DNA from: Bacillota bacterium | GTDB taxonomy: Bacteria > Bacillota > Clostridia > Christensenellales > Aristaeellaceae | DNA: 64,000 nt | Reading direction: 5' to 3' | NCBI GenBank assembly: GCA_023425025.1 | Contig: JAFADG010000043.1 | Location: 1-64,000 of the forward strand | Part shown: piece after piece, positions 16,636 to 24,940 of the stretch | Layout of the letters: each line of letters opens with the position of its first letter | Numbering within the stretch: the stretch's first letter is position 1 | Made by a program: the position numbers and the translations under genes | Notes under the pieces: generated by a model | What the model saw: the letters and a program-made list of their open reading frames with translations, nothing else | Told to the model about the DNA's origin: nothing | Databases searched by the model: none

Positions 16636-17627
16636 CAGAATAGCCCTCCTTTTTCGTTGTACCGCCTGGCCAGGCCATTGGCCAAGGTCACCAGGATCAG
16701 GCCCATCGCCGACTGCATGAGGCCGATGGCGGTGGTAAAGGAAAAGCCCATGGTGCGCATGGCGGAATACACAAAGGTGTCGATGACGCTCACGGCATCC
16801 CCCAGCACCGGGTTGTTGCCCACAATGCCGTAGATCATGCCAAAATCACCGTAGAAGATGCGGCCCACGCTCATCAACACCAATACCACCACCGTGGGGC
16901 GCAGCATCGGCAATGTGATGAAGCGGATCTGCTGGAACTTGGTGGCCCCGTCGATGGTGGAGGCCTCGTACAGCGTGCCGTCAAAGTTGGCCATGGCCGC
17001 CATGTAGACGATGGAGCTGTAGCCCGACCACTTCCACACGTTGGCCAGCACGATGATGGTCTTCCAGTACTGGGGCTCCGCGTACCAGCGGACGGGATTT
17101 GCGCCTACCCCTACCAAAAGGCGGTTGATCACGCCGTTGGCACCGTTTAGTATGACCTCGCCCGTCTTTTGGTTGACCCGGAAATTGGAGGTGAAGAAGC
17201 CGTACATGATGGCCCCCACCACGATCCAGGACAAAAAGTAGGGGAAGAACATGGCGCTTTGGGCCACACGCTTGAACGGCCTGCTTTTCACCTCGTTCAT
17301 GCAGATGGCGATGGTCACCGGCAGCGCGGTGCCCAATAAGATGCCGAAGAAGTTGATGACCAGCGTGTTTTTGATCACGGTCCAGCAGTAGGGGTTGTTG
17401 AAAAAGAAGAGGAAATTGTCCAGCCCCACAAAGGGGCTGCCGAATATGCCGTCCACCACGTTGAACTTGGTGAACGCCATATACAGTCCGCCCAGAGGCA
17501 CATAGCAGAACATTACGAGCAGTACCATGGCCGGCACGCACATCAGATACAGTGTTCTGTTGCGCCAAAGCTCCCGGCCAACGCCTGTACGTTTGTCCGT
17601 CCGGTTTGTGACCGCCGGCTGCAACAT
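16635..17627 (-). CDS. Carbohydrate ABC transporter permease (LplB-like)
   Basis: A 330-residue permease of the LplB/YtcP class. After a short basic N-terminus come six hydrophobic helices (LYLMCVPAMVLLVMFCYVP first), with the coupling loop EASTIDGATKFQQIRFITLP. It pairs with the LplC-like permease, which it overlaps by one base, and starts 15 bases after the oxidoreductase/acyltransferase fusion gene, so transport and metabolism are co-transcribed. AGGAGGTGATG precedes the ATG. Confidence 0.9.
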   Translation of the reverse strand: MLQPAVTNRTDKRTGVGRELWRNRTLYLMCVPAMVLLVMFCYVPLGGLYMAFTKFNVVDGIFGSPFVGLDNFLFFFNNPYCWTVIKNTLVINFFGILLGTALPVTIAICMNEVKSRPFKRVAQSAMFFPYFLSWIVVGAIMYGFFTSNFRVNQKTGEVILNGANGVINRLLVGVGANPVRWYAEPQYWKTIIVLANVWKWSGYSSIVYMAAMANFDGTLYEASTIDGATKFQQIRFITLPMLRPTVVVLVLMSVGRIFYGDFGMIYGIVGNNPVLGDAVSVIDTFVYSAMRTMGFSFTTAIGLMQSAMGLILVTLANGLARRYNEKGGLF

Positions 17628-17642
17628 TGCATCACCTCCTGA

Positions 17643-20150
17643 TTATAGGTCCCTGGAAAGATAGGGGGAGGTTCCAATTGCCTGAACGTCATCCCGCAGC
17701 ACAAACATGCCCGATGTGTGGAAGGGAATGCTCTTTTTGTAGCAGTCTATCATGGCTTTTTCCAGGCGGGTCTTGGGCTGATAGGTGTCGATGTCAAGCG
17801 CTATATCTCCAAACACTTCTTTGTGTGCCATTTCGCCGCCCTCCATGGTAGGGTAGCAGTAGAACTGTTCCTGCACCCTGATGATGTTGCTTTCATGGGG
17901 CAGCAGCGCCTTGAGGCCAGGGTCATACAGCCAGCTTTCGCTCCAGAAGCCTTTGATGTTAAGGGAGGGGAAATAGGTGGCGTAAAACCGCAGCGCCAGT
18001 TCCATGGAGTTTTTCAGCCGCTCTGTCGTATATCCTTCGCCGCCGGGAATGTGCAGGGCCAGGGTGTAATCGCCTTCGCCAAGCGTCTTTTGCCATTGGG
18101 ACTTCAGCAAGGTGACAGGCTCCTTTTCCACAACACCGATGGGGTCTACCTTGTGCGCGGTGACCGCCAGTTCATCCTCCCGCCAGACGGTTTGAAACGC
18201 CTGTTCGTCAAATACGCCGTTCACGCCCTGCAATTGCCCGTCCTGTCGAATTAATTGATCCCCCGGCCACAGCGCGACGGTTCGGCCGGTTTTGCTGTTC
18301 CGCCATACTTCCGGCGTGCCGTAGCGGAAGGGGATGAAATAGAAGCGGTCCATCAAAAAGATGGCGCACAAGTAAAAGTTCATGTCCCAGGGGTAATCGG
18401 AAACCGTAATGTCCCCGGTTTCCTTGAACTTGGCAAGCTGCCTGTCGGCCATGATCCACGGCACGTATTCGTACTGCTCTTTGGGAATGCCGCGGGATGC
18501 CGCCAGCTTCAGCGCCGGTTCCACGCAGGACAAGGCGTACAAAAACGCGTAGGCATCCTTTGCAAAACCGCTCAGGCACCTGGGTTCCGGCCGGGGAAAG
18601 TGGCAGGCTGTGCCGCGGTTCAAGGCGACAAGAGCGTCTTGGCGCAAAACCAGTGAAAGCCGCAGCAGCGTTTCATCCGCTTCGATCATATTCAGCGTGT
18701 CCCGAAGCATTTGAACCTTTTCAGCGGGCATGGCGCATCTTGCCATGGCGCTTGCAAAAAAGTCCGGGTCGATCAGATGCGCTTGCCTGGGCATTTCCAT
18801 GCCTTCGACATATTGCTCCACGCCCTCGGGCAACGGAATGCCCGTATATGCCGCCCAGGCATGCAAAAGATCAGCGGTAACCGTTTGTTTGGTGGTGCTT
18901 GCCAGTTCCCGGCGGTAGGCAGCCATATCCACTGTCGCATGGGACAGCCGCGAGGCTTCCGCCGCGCAGGCGATAAGATGGCTTTCCACCGACCGTGCGA
19001 TGGAGGTGGCGGCATCGCCGTTCTTTTGCTGCAAAAGCGCCAGAAAGTCCCGCATCAGCCCATCATCGCCGCCGTTGTGGCCGCCGGACGTCTGGCCGGG
19101 GAAAACGGTGCGGGCGTTCGTCTCGCCCACGCCGGTGGATACAAAGGGAATGATTTCGATGCGGTTGTCGTAGTCTGAACCCCTGATCTCCCCATGCTCG
19201 CACATGACCTTGATGGTGCGGGAGATGCGGTTGGTGAAAGCGCTCAGGCTGAAAGCCGCGGTGACGCCGTTCTTGAACTGTATGTTCACGATTTGGTGGT
19301 CGCACACATCGTTGTCGCAGCGGTATACACACCGGCCATAGGGGCCTTGTGCAATGGCCTTCATGAGGCCTTCCTCGGTTTGATCCAGGGTCAATACCGC
19401 CGCCGGCCAGTTGCCGGCGATGGGCAGGTAGCACTTGCGGGCGTCATACCGGCAGCCCTCTGCCGCGGGGCATTCCAAGCATCTGGCCGCGCTGTTCTTG
19501 GGCGCGTTTTCTTCTTTAAAATAGGTCAACTGCCCAAAGGAGGAAACCTGCTCCGCGTAACTTTCGGTGAGCCATACCAGCAGGTCCATGTCGTGGCAGG
19601 ATTTTTGCATGATGATGGGGCTGCTCTCGAAGCTTTTGCGCCAGTTGCCCCGCACGAAGGAGTGGGCCATGTGAAAGTTGCCCACGTTTTCGTTGTGCAC
19701 GATGGAGATAACCCGGCCCAGTTCGCCGCTGTCGATGATGGCTTTCAAGGCCCTGAAAAAGGGCGCGTACCGCAATACATGGCACACCGTGACCGTGCGC
19801 CCCGTTTCCTCCGCCTTTTTTGCAATGCGCAGGCATTCCAGCGGGTCCGGAGATACGGGCTTTTCCAGCAGCAGGTGGTAGCCCAGATCCATGGCGGTCA
19901 TGGCCTGGTTGTAATGATCCCTGTCCATGGAGGCGATGATCAGGGCGTCGCCCAGTTTGCCTGCTTTCAGCAGCCCCTCGGCGCTGTCGTACACATGCTC
20001 CGGGGGGATGGAAAAGGCCTTTGCGGCAGCCTGGCGGCGCAGCGCATGGGGCTCTGCCACCGCCACAACCTCGGCCAGGCCGCTTTTTTTCGCGGCCTCC
20101 CCATAGATCATGCCCCGCTGTCCGGCACCGATAAGCGCTAGTTTGAACAT
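17643..20150 (-). CDS. Gfo/Idh/MocA oxidoreductase fused to a GNAT-like acyltransferase
   Basis: An 835-residue two-part protein. Residues 1 to about 420 are a Gfo/Idh/MocA oxidoreductase: Rossmann motif GAGQRG at 8-13, LLLEKP at 93-98, and a Cys cluster CLECPAAEGCRYDARKC that could bind metal. From about 430 the sequence changes to the NAT_N/GNAT_C acyltransferase family, recognised by FLMDRFYFIPFRYGTPEVW, LHIPGGE and the near-C-terminal ESWLYDPGLKALLPHESNI followed by RVQEQF. The two parts share one frame with no internal ribosome site noticed. Expected chemistry is NAD(P)-dependent oxidation of a sugar or cyclitol plus an acyl transfer. The start is the ATG at 20150, with AGGTG upstream. 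Confidence 0.85.
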   Translation of the reverse strand: MFKLALIGAGQRGMIYGEAAKKSGLAEVVAVAEPHALRRQAAAKAFSIPPEHVYDSAEGLLKAGKLGDALIIASMDRDHYNQAMTAMDLGYHLLLEKPVSPDPLECLRIAKKAEETGRTVTVCHVLRYAPFFRALKAIIDSGELGRVISIVHNENVGNFHMAHSFVRGNWRKSFESSPIIMQKSCHDMDLLVWLTESYAEQVSSFGQLTYFKEENAPKNSAARCLECPAAEGCRYDARKCYLPIAGNWPAAVLTLDQTEEGLMKAIAQGPYGRCVYRCDNDVCDHQIVNIQFKNGVTAAFSLSAFTNRISRTIKVMCEHGEIRGSDYDNRIEIIPFVSTGVGETNARTVFPGQTSGGHNGGDDGLMRDFLALLQQKNGDAATSIARSVESHLIACAAEASRLSHATVDMAAYRRELASTTKQTVTADLLHAWAAYTGIPLPEGVEQYVEGMEMPRQAHLIDPDFFASAMARCAMPAEKVQMLRDTLNMIEADETLLRLSLVLRQDALVALNRGTACHFPRPEPRCLSGFAKDAYAFLYALSCVEPALKLAASRGIPKEQYEYVPWIMADRQLAKFKETGDITVSDYPWDMNFYLCAIFLMDRFYFIPFRYGTPEVWRNSKTGRTVALWPGDQLIRQDGQLQGVNGVFDEQAFQTVWREDELAVTAHKVDPIGVVEKEPVTLLKSQWQKTLGEGDYTLALHIPGGEGYTTERLKNSMELALRFYATYFPSLNIKGFWSESWLYDPGLKALLPHESNIIRVQEQFYCYPTMEGGEMAHKEVFGDIALDIDTYQPKTRLEKAMIDCYKKSIPFHTSGMFVLRDDVQAIGTSPYLSRDL

Positions 20151-20187
20151 ATACGCACCTGCTTTCTGAATCAAAAAGGCGTTTTGC

Positions 20188-21267
20188 TTACGCGGAGATC
20201 ACACGGCTGCTTTCCCGGTGGATGATCCTGTGCATATCATGAAACTTTCGCTCCATGTCCGCCACCAGATGCAGTTGTGTCCTGCAGCGGTCCAGGTTGT
20301 GCCCTTCCCGGTGGGTCCGGAAGTATACGTCGCCTTCCAGGTAGTCGGTCAGAAACCGAAGGCCGCATTCCAGCGTCATCAGCTTGGCCGCCAGCGGCAG
20401 GGTTTCCAGCTCCAGCGCGGTGAGGCTTTCGCCGCAGGCGGTCAGGAAGCCTCTGGCGTATGTCTCAAATAGCGGAAGCGACAGGCTCACCCGGCTTACA
20501 TCCTGCTCGTCCTCCAGGGCGGTGGATGCCCCGAAACGGATGGAATCGCCAAAGTCATTGCCGCACAGCCCCGGCATCACCGTATCCAGATCCACCACGC
20601 AAAGGGGCTTGCCGGTTGCCTTGTCCAGCAGCACGTTGTTGAGCTTGGCGTCATTGTGGGTGACCCGCAGGGGCAACTGGCCGGATTTGAGCATTCGGAC
20701 CATGGCGCCGGCCTCGTCTTCGCGCCTTAAGAGAAAGTCGATTTCCGGCCGAACTTCCCTGGCCCGGTTTTGCGGGTCGTCGTTCAGCACTTCGTGAAAG
20801 CGCAGGTAACGCAGGGTGGTATCATGAAAACCGGGAATGGTTTCGGAAAGCTTTTCTGCGGGAAAGTCGGACAGCAGGCTTTGAAACTGGCCGAAGGCGA
20901 CGCCGCTTTCGTAAAACTCCTCCGCCGTTTCCGCTTTGTCCAGGCAAACGCTGTCCCGGATGAATACATAGGCCCGCCAGTACTCTCCCTGTTCATCCAC
21001 GGCGTACGATTTGCCGTCCAGCGCTGGTACCAGGCGCAGCACGCGCCTTGCATCCGGGCTCTTTTTCCAAAGGTGGTCCGTCACGGACTGGATGTTGCCC
21101 ATTAGCGCGGGAACATTGCGGAACACCTGCCGGTTGACCTTCTGCAATATATAACGCGCGTCAAGGTCGGTATTCAATAAAAAGGTCGTATTGATGTGCC
21201 CGTTGCCGTAGCGGCTGCATAATACGGGCCGGCCATCCAGTTGAAATGAAAACGCCATTGTTTCCAT
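20188..21267 (-). CDS. Sugar kinase of the aminoglycoside-phosphotransferase fold (NahK-like)
   Basis: A 359-residue kinase of the APH/choline-kinase superfamily. GNGHINTTFLL near residue 21 is the nucleotide loop. The catalytic loop is THNDAKLNNVLL (His204, Asn205, Asp206) and the metal-binding Asp lies in VVDLDTVMPG (about 226-228). These motifs and DFGDSIR match N-acetylhexosamine 1-kinases such as bifidobacterial NahK, which make sugar-1-phosphates for the next enzyme. The adjoining gene encodes a sugar-phosphate nucleotidyltransferase, which fits. The ATG at 21267 overlaps that gene's stop (TAATG), with GGAG upstream. Confidence 0.82.
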   Translation of the reverse strand: METMAFSFQLDGRPVLCSRYGNGHINTTFLLNTDLDARYILQKVNRQVFRNVPALMGNIQSVTDHLWKKSPDARRVLRLVPALDGKSYAVDEQGEYWRAYVFIRDSVCLDKAETAEEFYESGVAFGQFQSLLSDFPAEKLSETIPGFHDTTLRYLRFHEVLNDDPQNRAREVRPEIDFLLRREDEAGAMVRMLKSGQLPLRVTHNDAKLNNVLLDKATGKPLCVVDLDTVMPGLCGNDFGDSIRFGASTALEDEQDVSRVSLSLPLFETYARGFLTACGESLTALELETLPLAAKLMTLECGLRFLTDYLEGDVYFRTHREGHNLDRCRTQLHLVADMERKFHDMHRIIHRESSRVISA

Positions 21268-22181
21268 TATTTGCTCCACAGCCTTTCGGGATAAATTCCA
21301 AGGCTTTTCCTTTCCGCAATGGCCCTTTGAACCAGGGGCATATCCTGCTGATAGGTGACGCCGAACCAGGTTTCCTCTGTTGGCAGAACCCTGACGCAGG
21401 CCCGGCCTTCTTCGATCAGCTTGTTTGGCACCCAGGGCAGGAAGTATTCGCACTTCTCCGGGTCTTTGGGCAGGCGGTCTATTAAAAAAGAAGAAAATTC
21501 TTGTTGGATGGCTTCCAGCATGCTTTTTTGAAAGCCCCACAGGTTCATGGAAACCGTTGTGCCCCGGGGGATGTCGGTGTAGTGCTCCCCGTCCTCGGTA
21601 TAGGCGGCGCAGTCTCCGCGCTTTTCAATGCGGGTGCGCTCCACGATGGCGGCAAGCGTCCCGTCCCCGTTCACCCGGCACACGCCGCGGGCCACATGGC
21701 CGAATTCCGTCAGCGTGTTTTCAATGCGGTAACCCACCATGGCGTGCTCATTTTCTTGATGCGGCTTGGATAAAAAGCCGTATATGCTTTCAAAGGCGCC
21801 CCGGCCGTAAAAATCGTCGGCGTTGATGGCGGCAAAGGGGCCGGTGATTTTATCAGCGGCGCACAATACCGCATGGGCCGTGCCCCAGGGCTTTTTACGG
21901 TTTGTTGGAACGCTGAAGCCTTCGGGCAGCGTTTCAAGGCGCTGATAGGCATAGCTTATGCTGACAAACGGGGCCATGCGGCCGCCGATGGCCTCGCGGA
22001 AATCCTGCTCCATCTCCGGCTTCAAAATGACAACGACATCTTCAAAGCCGGCCTGTAGCGCGTCGTATATGGCAAAATCGATCAGCAGGTGCTTTTGCCC
22101 GTCTACCGGAGCGATTTGCTTGAGCCCGCCGTAGCGGCTGCCCAGCCCCGCCGCCATGATCACCAGTTGCGGTTTTTGCAC
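21267..22181 (-). CDS. Sugar-1-phosphate nucleotidyltransferase
   Basis: A 304-residue nucleotidyltransferase beginning QKPQLVIMAAGLGSRYGGLKQ, with the pyrophosphorylase signature G-x-G-S-R at residues 12-16, a DDFYGRGAF metal-binding region and NLWGF. It probably turns the kinase product into a nucleotide sugar. A GTG at 22181 is preferred as start because AAGGTGAG lies 4 bases upstream and it gives the family's usual N-terminus; the in-frame ATG at 22199 has no ribosome site. It is the first gene of the minus-strand glycan operon, divergent from the AraC regulator. Confidence 0.82.
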   Translation of the reverse strand: MQKPQLVIMAAGLGSRYGGLKQIAPVDGQKHLLIDFAIYDALQAGFEDVVVILKPEMEQDFREAIGGRMAPFVSISYAYQRLETLPEGFSVPTNRKKPWGTAHAVLCAADKITGPFAAINADDFYGRGAFESIYGFLSKPHQENEHAMVGYRIENTLTEFGHVARGVCRVNGDGTLAAIVERTRIEKRGDCAAYTEDGEHYTDIPRGTTVSMNLWGFQKSMLEAIQQEFSSFLIDRLPKDPEKCEYFLPWVPNKLIEEGRACVRVLPTEETWFGVTYQQDMPLVQRAIAERKSLGIYPERLWSK

Positions 22182-22212
22182 GTTTCTCACCTTGGTCATA
22201 CAGTATATACAC

Positions 22213-22241
22213 ATGAAACAAAATGCGGGCAGGAAAGTCAA
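22213..22241 (-). promoter_or_regulatory. Possible promoter of the glycan operon
   Basis: On the minus strand TTGACT (22236-22241) is followed 17 bases later by TTTCAT (22213-22218). The -35 is good but the -10 is poor, which suits an activator-dependent promoter next to the divergent AraC gene. Confidence 0.35.
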
Positions 22242-22309
22242 TAGCTTTGGCCAATGTGTGAAGATTTGGATAAGTTTCTGATAAATTTGGGCCTATTGCG
22301 TGAAAGTTC

Positions 22310-22318
22310 TGGTATAAT
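22310..22318 (+). promoter_or_regulatory. Extended -10 promoter of the AraC regulator
   Basis: TGGTATAAT is an extended -10 element with a perfect TATAAT, 30 bases upstream of the regulator's ATG. No good -35 lies at the right distance, as is common with extended -10 promoters. Confidence 0.65.
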
Positions 22319-22348
22319 GCAACCAATGCAGGCAGCGGGGGAAGCATC

Positions 22349-23512
22349 ATGATCGAAAATTTGAACGCCCTTACGATTTCCGCCTTCGGGGAAATTCTTT
22401 TGGATGAAAATAGGGATGGGTATGAGCAATTATCTGTCCATATGCACGAAAATCCGCAGGAATACTGTGTCTTTGCGCAGGACCCCGTGGTCATCGGCAC
22501 GCCTCGGGACATGGTGCTTTTGCAGGTATACAATCCATCGGCAGGCAAGTCAACGACTTTCTATTTGGATAAGCCGGTTCGCTTGTTCCCCGGCGTTCCT
22601 TTCGCGCTTTACCCGCTGTCCCCGCCTTTGGATGTGGAGCTTTATATCAGGGCAGGCGCCATAAAATCCATCCTGCCCATGGAAAAGCCCGGCGCGTCGG
22701 TTTTGCGCCCCCAGGTCAGCATCCCCTGCCTGTACACCCTGTTTTACCAGGAGAAGCCCAAGGGCTTTTTCTTTCCGGGGGAAAGCCACGCGCCGTATGA
22801 GCTAACGTATGTGGACATGGGCCGGCTCCATTGCGTGGTAGGCGGCCGCGATCTGGCGCTTTCCCAACAGGAGCTGATGCTCTTTGCCCCCAGGCAGTGG
22901 CACATGCAGTACGCCCAGGCGGATATGCCGGTGAACTTTGTCACCATCAGCTTTGACGTGCTGCCTGCAGATTTGCCGCTGCCTTGCGGCGCCGTGATCC
23001 CCGCTACCAGGGAATTGACGGCCTGCCTGCAGCGGATCCTTGCCCTGCAAAAGGAAGAGGCGCCTTACCAGGGGGATATGATATTGAGCCTGTGCACCCA
23101 GGTGCTTTTGCTGCTGCTTCGCGGCCAGGCGGACCAGGCGCAGCGGGAGGAGCCGGCGGCCGCCGCGGAAAGCCTGCTGGTGGAGCGGGCGCTGCTATAC
23201 ATCGACGCCCACTTCATACATCACTTGACGGTAATGGAAGTGGCCTCCCACATCCACGTCAGTCCCTCCTATCTGGCCACGCTGTTCAAACGGCAGCTGA
23301 ACGTATCGCCCCTGCACCACATACAGCGGCTTCGCCTGAACCAGAGCAGGCAGCTGCTTGTCAAAGGGGAGGAGAGCATCGCGGAGATATCCGCCCGGCT
23401 GGGCTATAAAACGCCGCAGCACTTTTCCAGGTGCTTCAAAAACCAATTCGGCTTTTCCCCCCGGGAGTTTGCCCGGTCCTTGAAGGTGGCCGCCTCCCGG
23501 GAGGGGAAGTAG
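22349..23512 (+). CDS. AraC-family regulator with an extra N-terminal domain
   Basis: A 387-residue regulator. The C-terminal 100 residues contain two helix-turn-helix motifs (LTVMEVASHIHVSPSYLATLF and SIAEISARLGYKTPQHFSRCF, followed by FGFSPREFA). Before them is an AraC-type cupin (HAPYELTYVDMGRLHCVVGG...LFAPRQWH). The first 130 or so residues form an additional domain with DEN, HMHENPQEY and LFPGVPFALYPLSPPLD, making the protein about 90 residues longer than typical members. It is divergent from the glycan operon and likely controls it on binding a sugar or nucleotide-sugar signal. Ribosome site GGGGG precedes ATG 22349. Confidence 0.87.
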   Translation: MIENLNALTISAFGEILLDENRDGYEQLSVHMHENPQEYCVFAQDPVVIGTPRDMVLLQVYNPSAGKSTTFYLDKPVRLFPGVPFALYPLSPPLDVELYIRAGAIKSILPMEKPGASVLRPQVSIPCLYTLFYQEKPKGFFFPGESHAPYELTYVDMGRLHCVVGGRDLALSQQELMLFAPRQWHMQYAQADMPVNFVTISFDVLPADLPLPCGAVIPATRELTACLQRILALQKEEAPYQGDMILSLCTQVLLLLLRGQADQAQREEPAAAAESLLVERALLYIDAHFIHHLTVMEVASHIHVSPSYLATLFKRQLNVSPLHHIQRLRLNQSRQLLVKGEESIAEISARLGYKTPQHFSRCFKNQFGFSPREFARSLKVAASREGK

Positions 23513-23570
23513 CCGATAAAACGGACGCAAATCTTATGTCTTTATACAGGTAATTTGTTTCATTTTCCCC

Positions 23571-23599
23571 TTGACAAAGGCCCAGGGGGAGGGTATGAT
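23571..23599 (+). promoter_or_regulatory. Promoter of the cysteine leader and cystine transporter
   Basis: TTGACA (23571-23576), 17 bases, TATGAT (23594-23599): essentially a consensus sigma-A promoter. Just downstream, around the expected start of transcription, is the inverted repeat CATAC-N7-GTATG (23616-23632), a possible repressor site. Confidence 0.85.
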
Positions 23600-23690
23600 A
23601 GCCACAACCATATTTCATACAAATTTGGTATGTTAGATGTGAAATGTGAATTTTCCGCATCGTGCGGTGCGAAAAGGAGGGTGGCCCATC

Positions 23691-23774
23691 ATGCAAACGC
23701 ATGGCTCTGCAGTTAAGTGGGAGATCGTCTCACCCCTTCATGTGCGAATGCGCTGCTGTATGTGTTGTTGTTAA
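23691..23774 (+). CDS. Cysteine-rich leader peptide (27 aa) upstream of the cystine transporter
   Basis: A short frame with its own strong ribosome site (AAAAGGAGGG, 23672-23681). It encodes 27 residues ending HVRMRCCMCCC, so five of the last six codons are Cys, directly before the TAA. It starts about 85 bases downstream of a consensus promoter and ends 51 bases before the ATG of a cystine-type solute-binding protein. Such terminal Cys runs are known in cysteine-responsive leader ORFs, for example the polycysteine leaders of mycobacteria, where slow decoding at low Cys-tRNA raises expression of the downstream gene. That role here is inferred. Confidence 0.8.
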   Translation: MQTHGSAVKWEIVSPLHVRMRCCMCCC

Positions 23775-23818
23775 GGAAAGTTCCGCATTCCAATCAACCA
23801 TAAAATTGAAGGAGAGAC
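23727..23818 (+). promoter_or_regulatory. Predicted RNA switch: leader codons pair with the downstream Shine-Dalgarno site
   Basis: GTCTCACCCCTTC inside the leader ORF (23727-23739) is complementary to GAAGGAGAGAC (23808-23818), which contains the ribosome site of the transporter gene. This gives two 5 bp helices around a small 3x1 internal loop. The same leader segment can instead pair with the leader's own AAGGAGGGTG (about 23675-23684). Ribosomes held at the Cys codons just downstream of the first arm would hinder the sequestering helix. The complementarity is seen directly; the mechanism is inferred. Confidence 0.5.
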
Positions 23819-23825
23819 TTGATTT

Positions 23826-24659
23826 ATGAAACGTTTGCACCGTTTGGCCGCCCTGGTTTTCGCCCTTGCCCTTTTGCTTTCCCTGACGGTTACCGCCTTT
23901 GCCACTGAGCCCAAGGTGGTGTACGTGGGCACCGAAGCCGCGTATCCTCCCTTCAACTACACCACCGAAGCCGGCGATGTGGACGGTTATGACGCGGCCG
24001 TGATCCGCGCCATCGATGAGTTGATTCCCGAACTGACCTTTGAATTTGTGCCCACCGCCTGGGATTCCATATTCGTCGCCCTGGAATCCGGCAAGTTTGA
24101 CATCATCGCCAACCAGATCAACAAAAACCCCGCCCGCGAGGAAAAGTACCAGTTTGCGCAGCTGCCCTATTCCTATGCCGGCAACTCCATCATCTTCAAG
24201 GCCGGCCGCACCGACATCAAGAGCGTTGCCGACCTGCACGGCAAGACCGTGGCCGCCGGCGTGGGCAGCTATAATACCACCTGGCTGGAAGAGTACAATG
24301 CCAAGAACGGCAACCCCATCACCATCAGCTACTATGACGGCAACGTTTCCCTGATCCTGCAGGACATCGTTTCCGGCCGTGTGGATGCCACCCTCAACAG
24401 CGAGGTGACCACCAAGCTGATCGCCGAAGAATTGAAGCTGGATTTGGGTTATACCCTCATCGACGACACCGGCATCACCGAGCAGTACCTGCTCTTCTCC
24501 AAGAGCGAGACTGCGGGCGAAATCAAGCCCCTGGTGGACGCGGCCCTGAAAACCCTGGTGGAAAACGGCAAGCTGGGCGAACTGTCCACCCAGTACCTGG
24601 GCGCGGATTATTCCACCCTGGATTCCGTAAAGGCCATCCTGGATGCCCAGAGGCAGTAA
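23826..24659 (+). CDS. Cystine-type amino-acid ABC transporter solute-binding protein
   Basis: A 277-residue family 3 solute-binding protein with a signal peptide (cleavage near TAFATE) and no lipobox. VGTEAAYPPFNY, GYDAAVIRAI, FVPTAWDSIFVALESGKFD and NKNPAREEKYQFA are typical of the polar amino-acid binders that include cystine proteins of the TcyJ/TcyK/FliY type. The cystine assignment is supported mainly by the Cys-rich leader immediately upstream. The ribosome site AAGGAGAG is the one predicted to be masked by leader RNA. Permease and ATPase genes follow after a terminator-like hairpin. Confidence 0.85.
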   Translation: MKRLHRLAALVFALALLLSLTVTAFATEPKVVYVGTEAAYPPFNYTTEAGDVDGYDAAVIRAIDELIPELTFEFVPTAWDSIFVALESGKFDIIANQINKNPAREEKYQFAQLPYSYAGNSIIFKAGRTDIKSVADLHGKTVAAGVGSYNTTWLEEYNAKNGNPITISYYDGNVSLILQDIVSGRVDATLNSEVTTKLIAEELKLDLGYTLIDDTGITEQYLLFSKSETAGEIKPLVDAALKTLVENGKLGELSTQYLGADYSTLDSVKAILDAQRQ

Positions 24660-24680
24660 CCTAAAAAGCAGATTTTTTCC

Positions 24681-24715
24681 GGGCAGGAAGCCAACGTTTC
24701 CTGCCCTTCGTTTGC
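24681..24715 (+). terminator. Hairpin between the binding-protein gene and the permease gene
   Basis: GGGCAGGAA and TTCCTGCCC form a perfect 9 bp stem with an 8-base loop, followed by the T-rich stretch TTCGTTTGCATTTTTC. It should partly terminate, or protect the 3' end of, the binding-protein transcript, giving more binding protein than permease. Confidence 0.65.
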
Positions 24716-24817
24716 ATTTTTCTTTGAGGGAACAGCGAGGGGGGCGGCAGCTCTCCTCGTTTGGCCATTCGGAATCGACAGTATGTGCGGGGATTCCGTA
24801 AAGAATTCGTAAACATT

Positions 24818-24846
24818 TTGTAAAAGAAGCCCGATCCCTGTAATAT
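24818..24846 (+). promoter_or_regulatory. Second promoter for the permease and ATPase genes
   Basis: TTGTAA (24818-24823) and TAATAT (24841-24846) are spaced by exactly 17 bases and lie about 95 bases before the permease start, downstream of the hairpin. It would give the permease and ATPase a leader-independent transcript. The 24660-24940 gap holds nothing else recognisable. Confidence 0.4.
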
Positions 24847-24940
24847 CGCAAGGAAATTCCGCCATGCATCCAGAAAATCAAATAGGCGGTTTTCCCGATA
24901 AGTACCCGGTTTGGCATGTTAATGAACAAGGGGGCTTCCC

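Noticed and set aside
23775..23825. A transcription attenuator after the Cys leader
   Set aside because: No GC-rich stem followed by a T-run exists in the 51 bases before the transporter start; SD pairing explains the region better.
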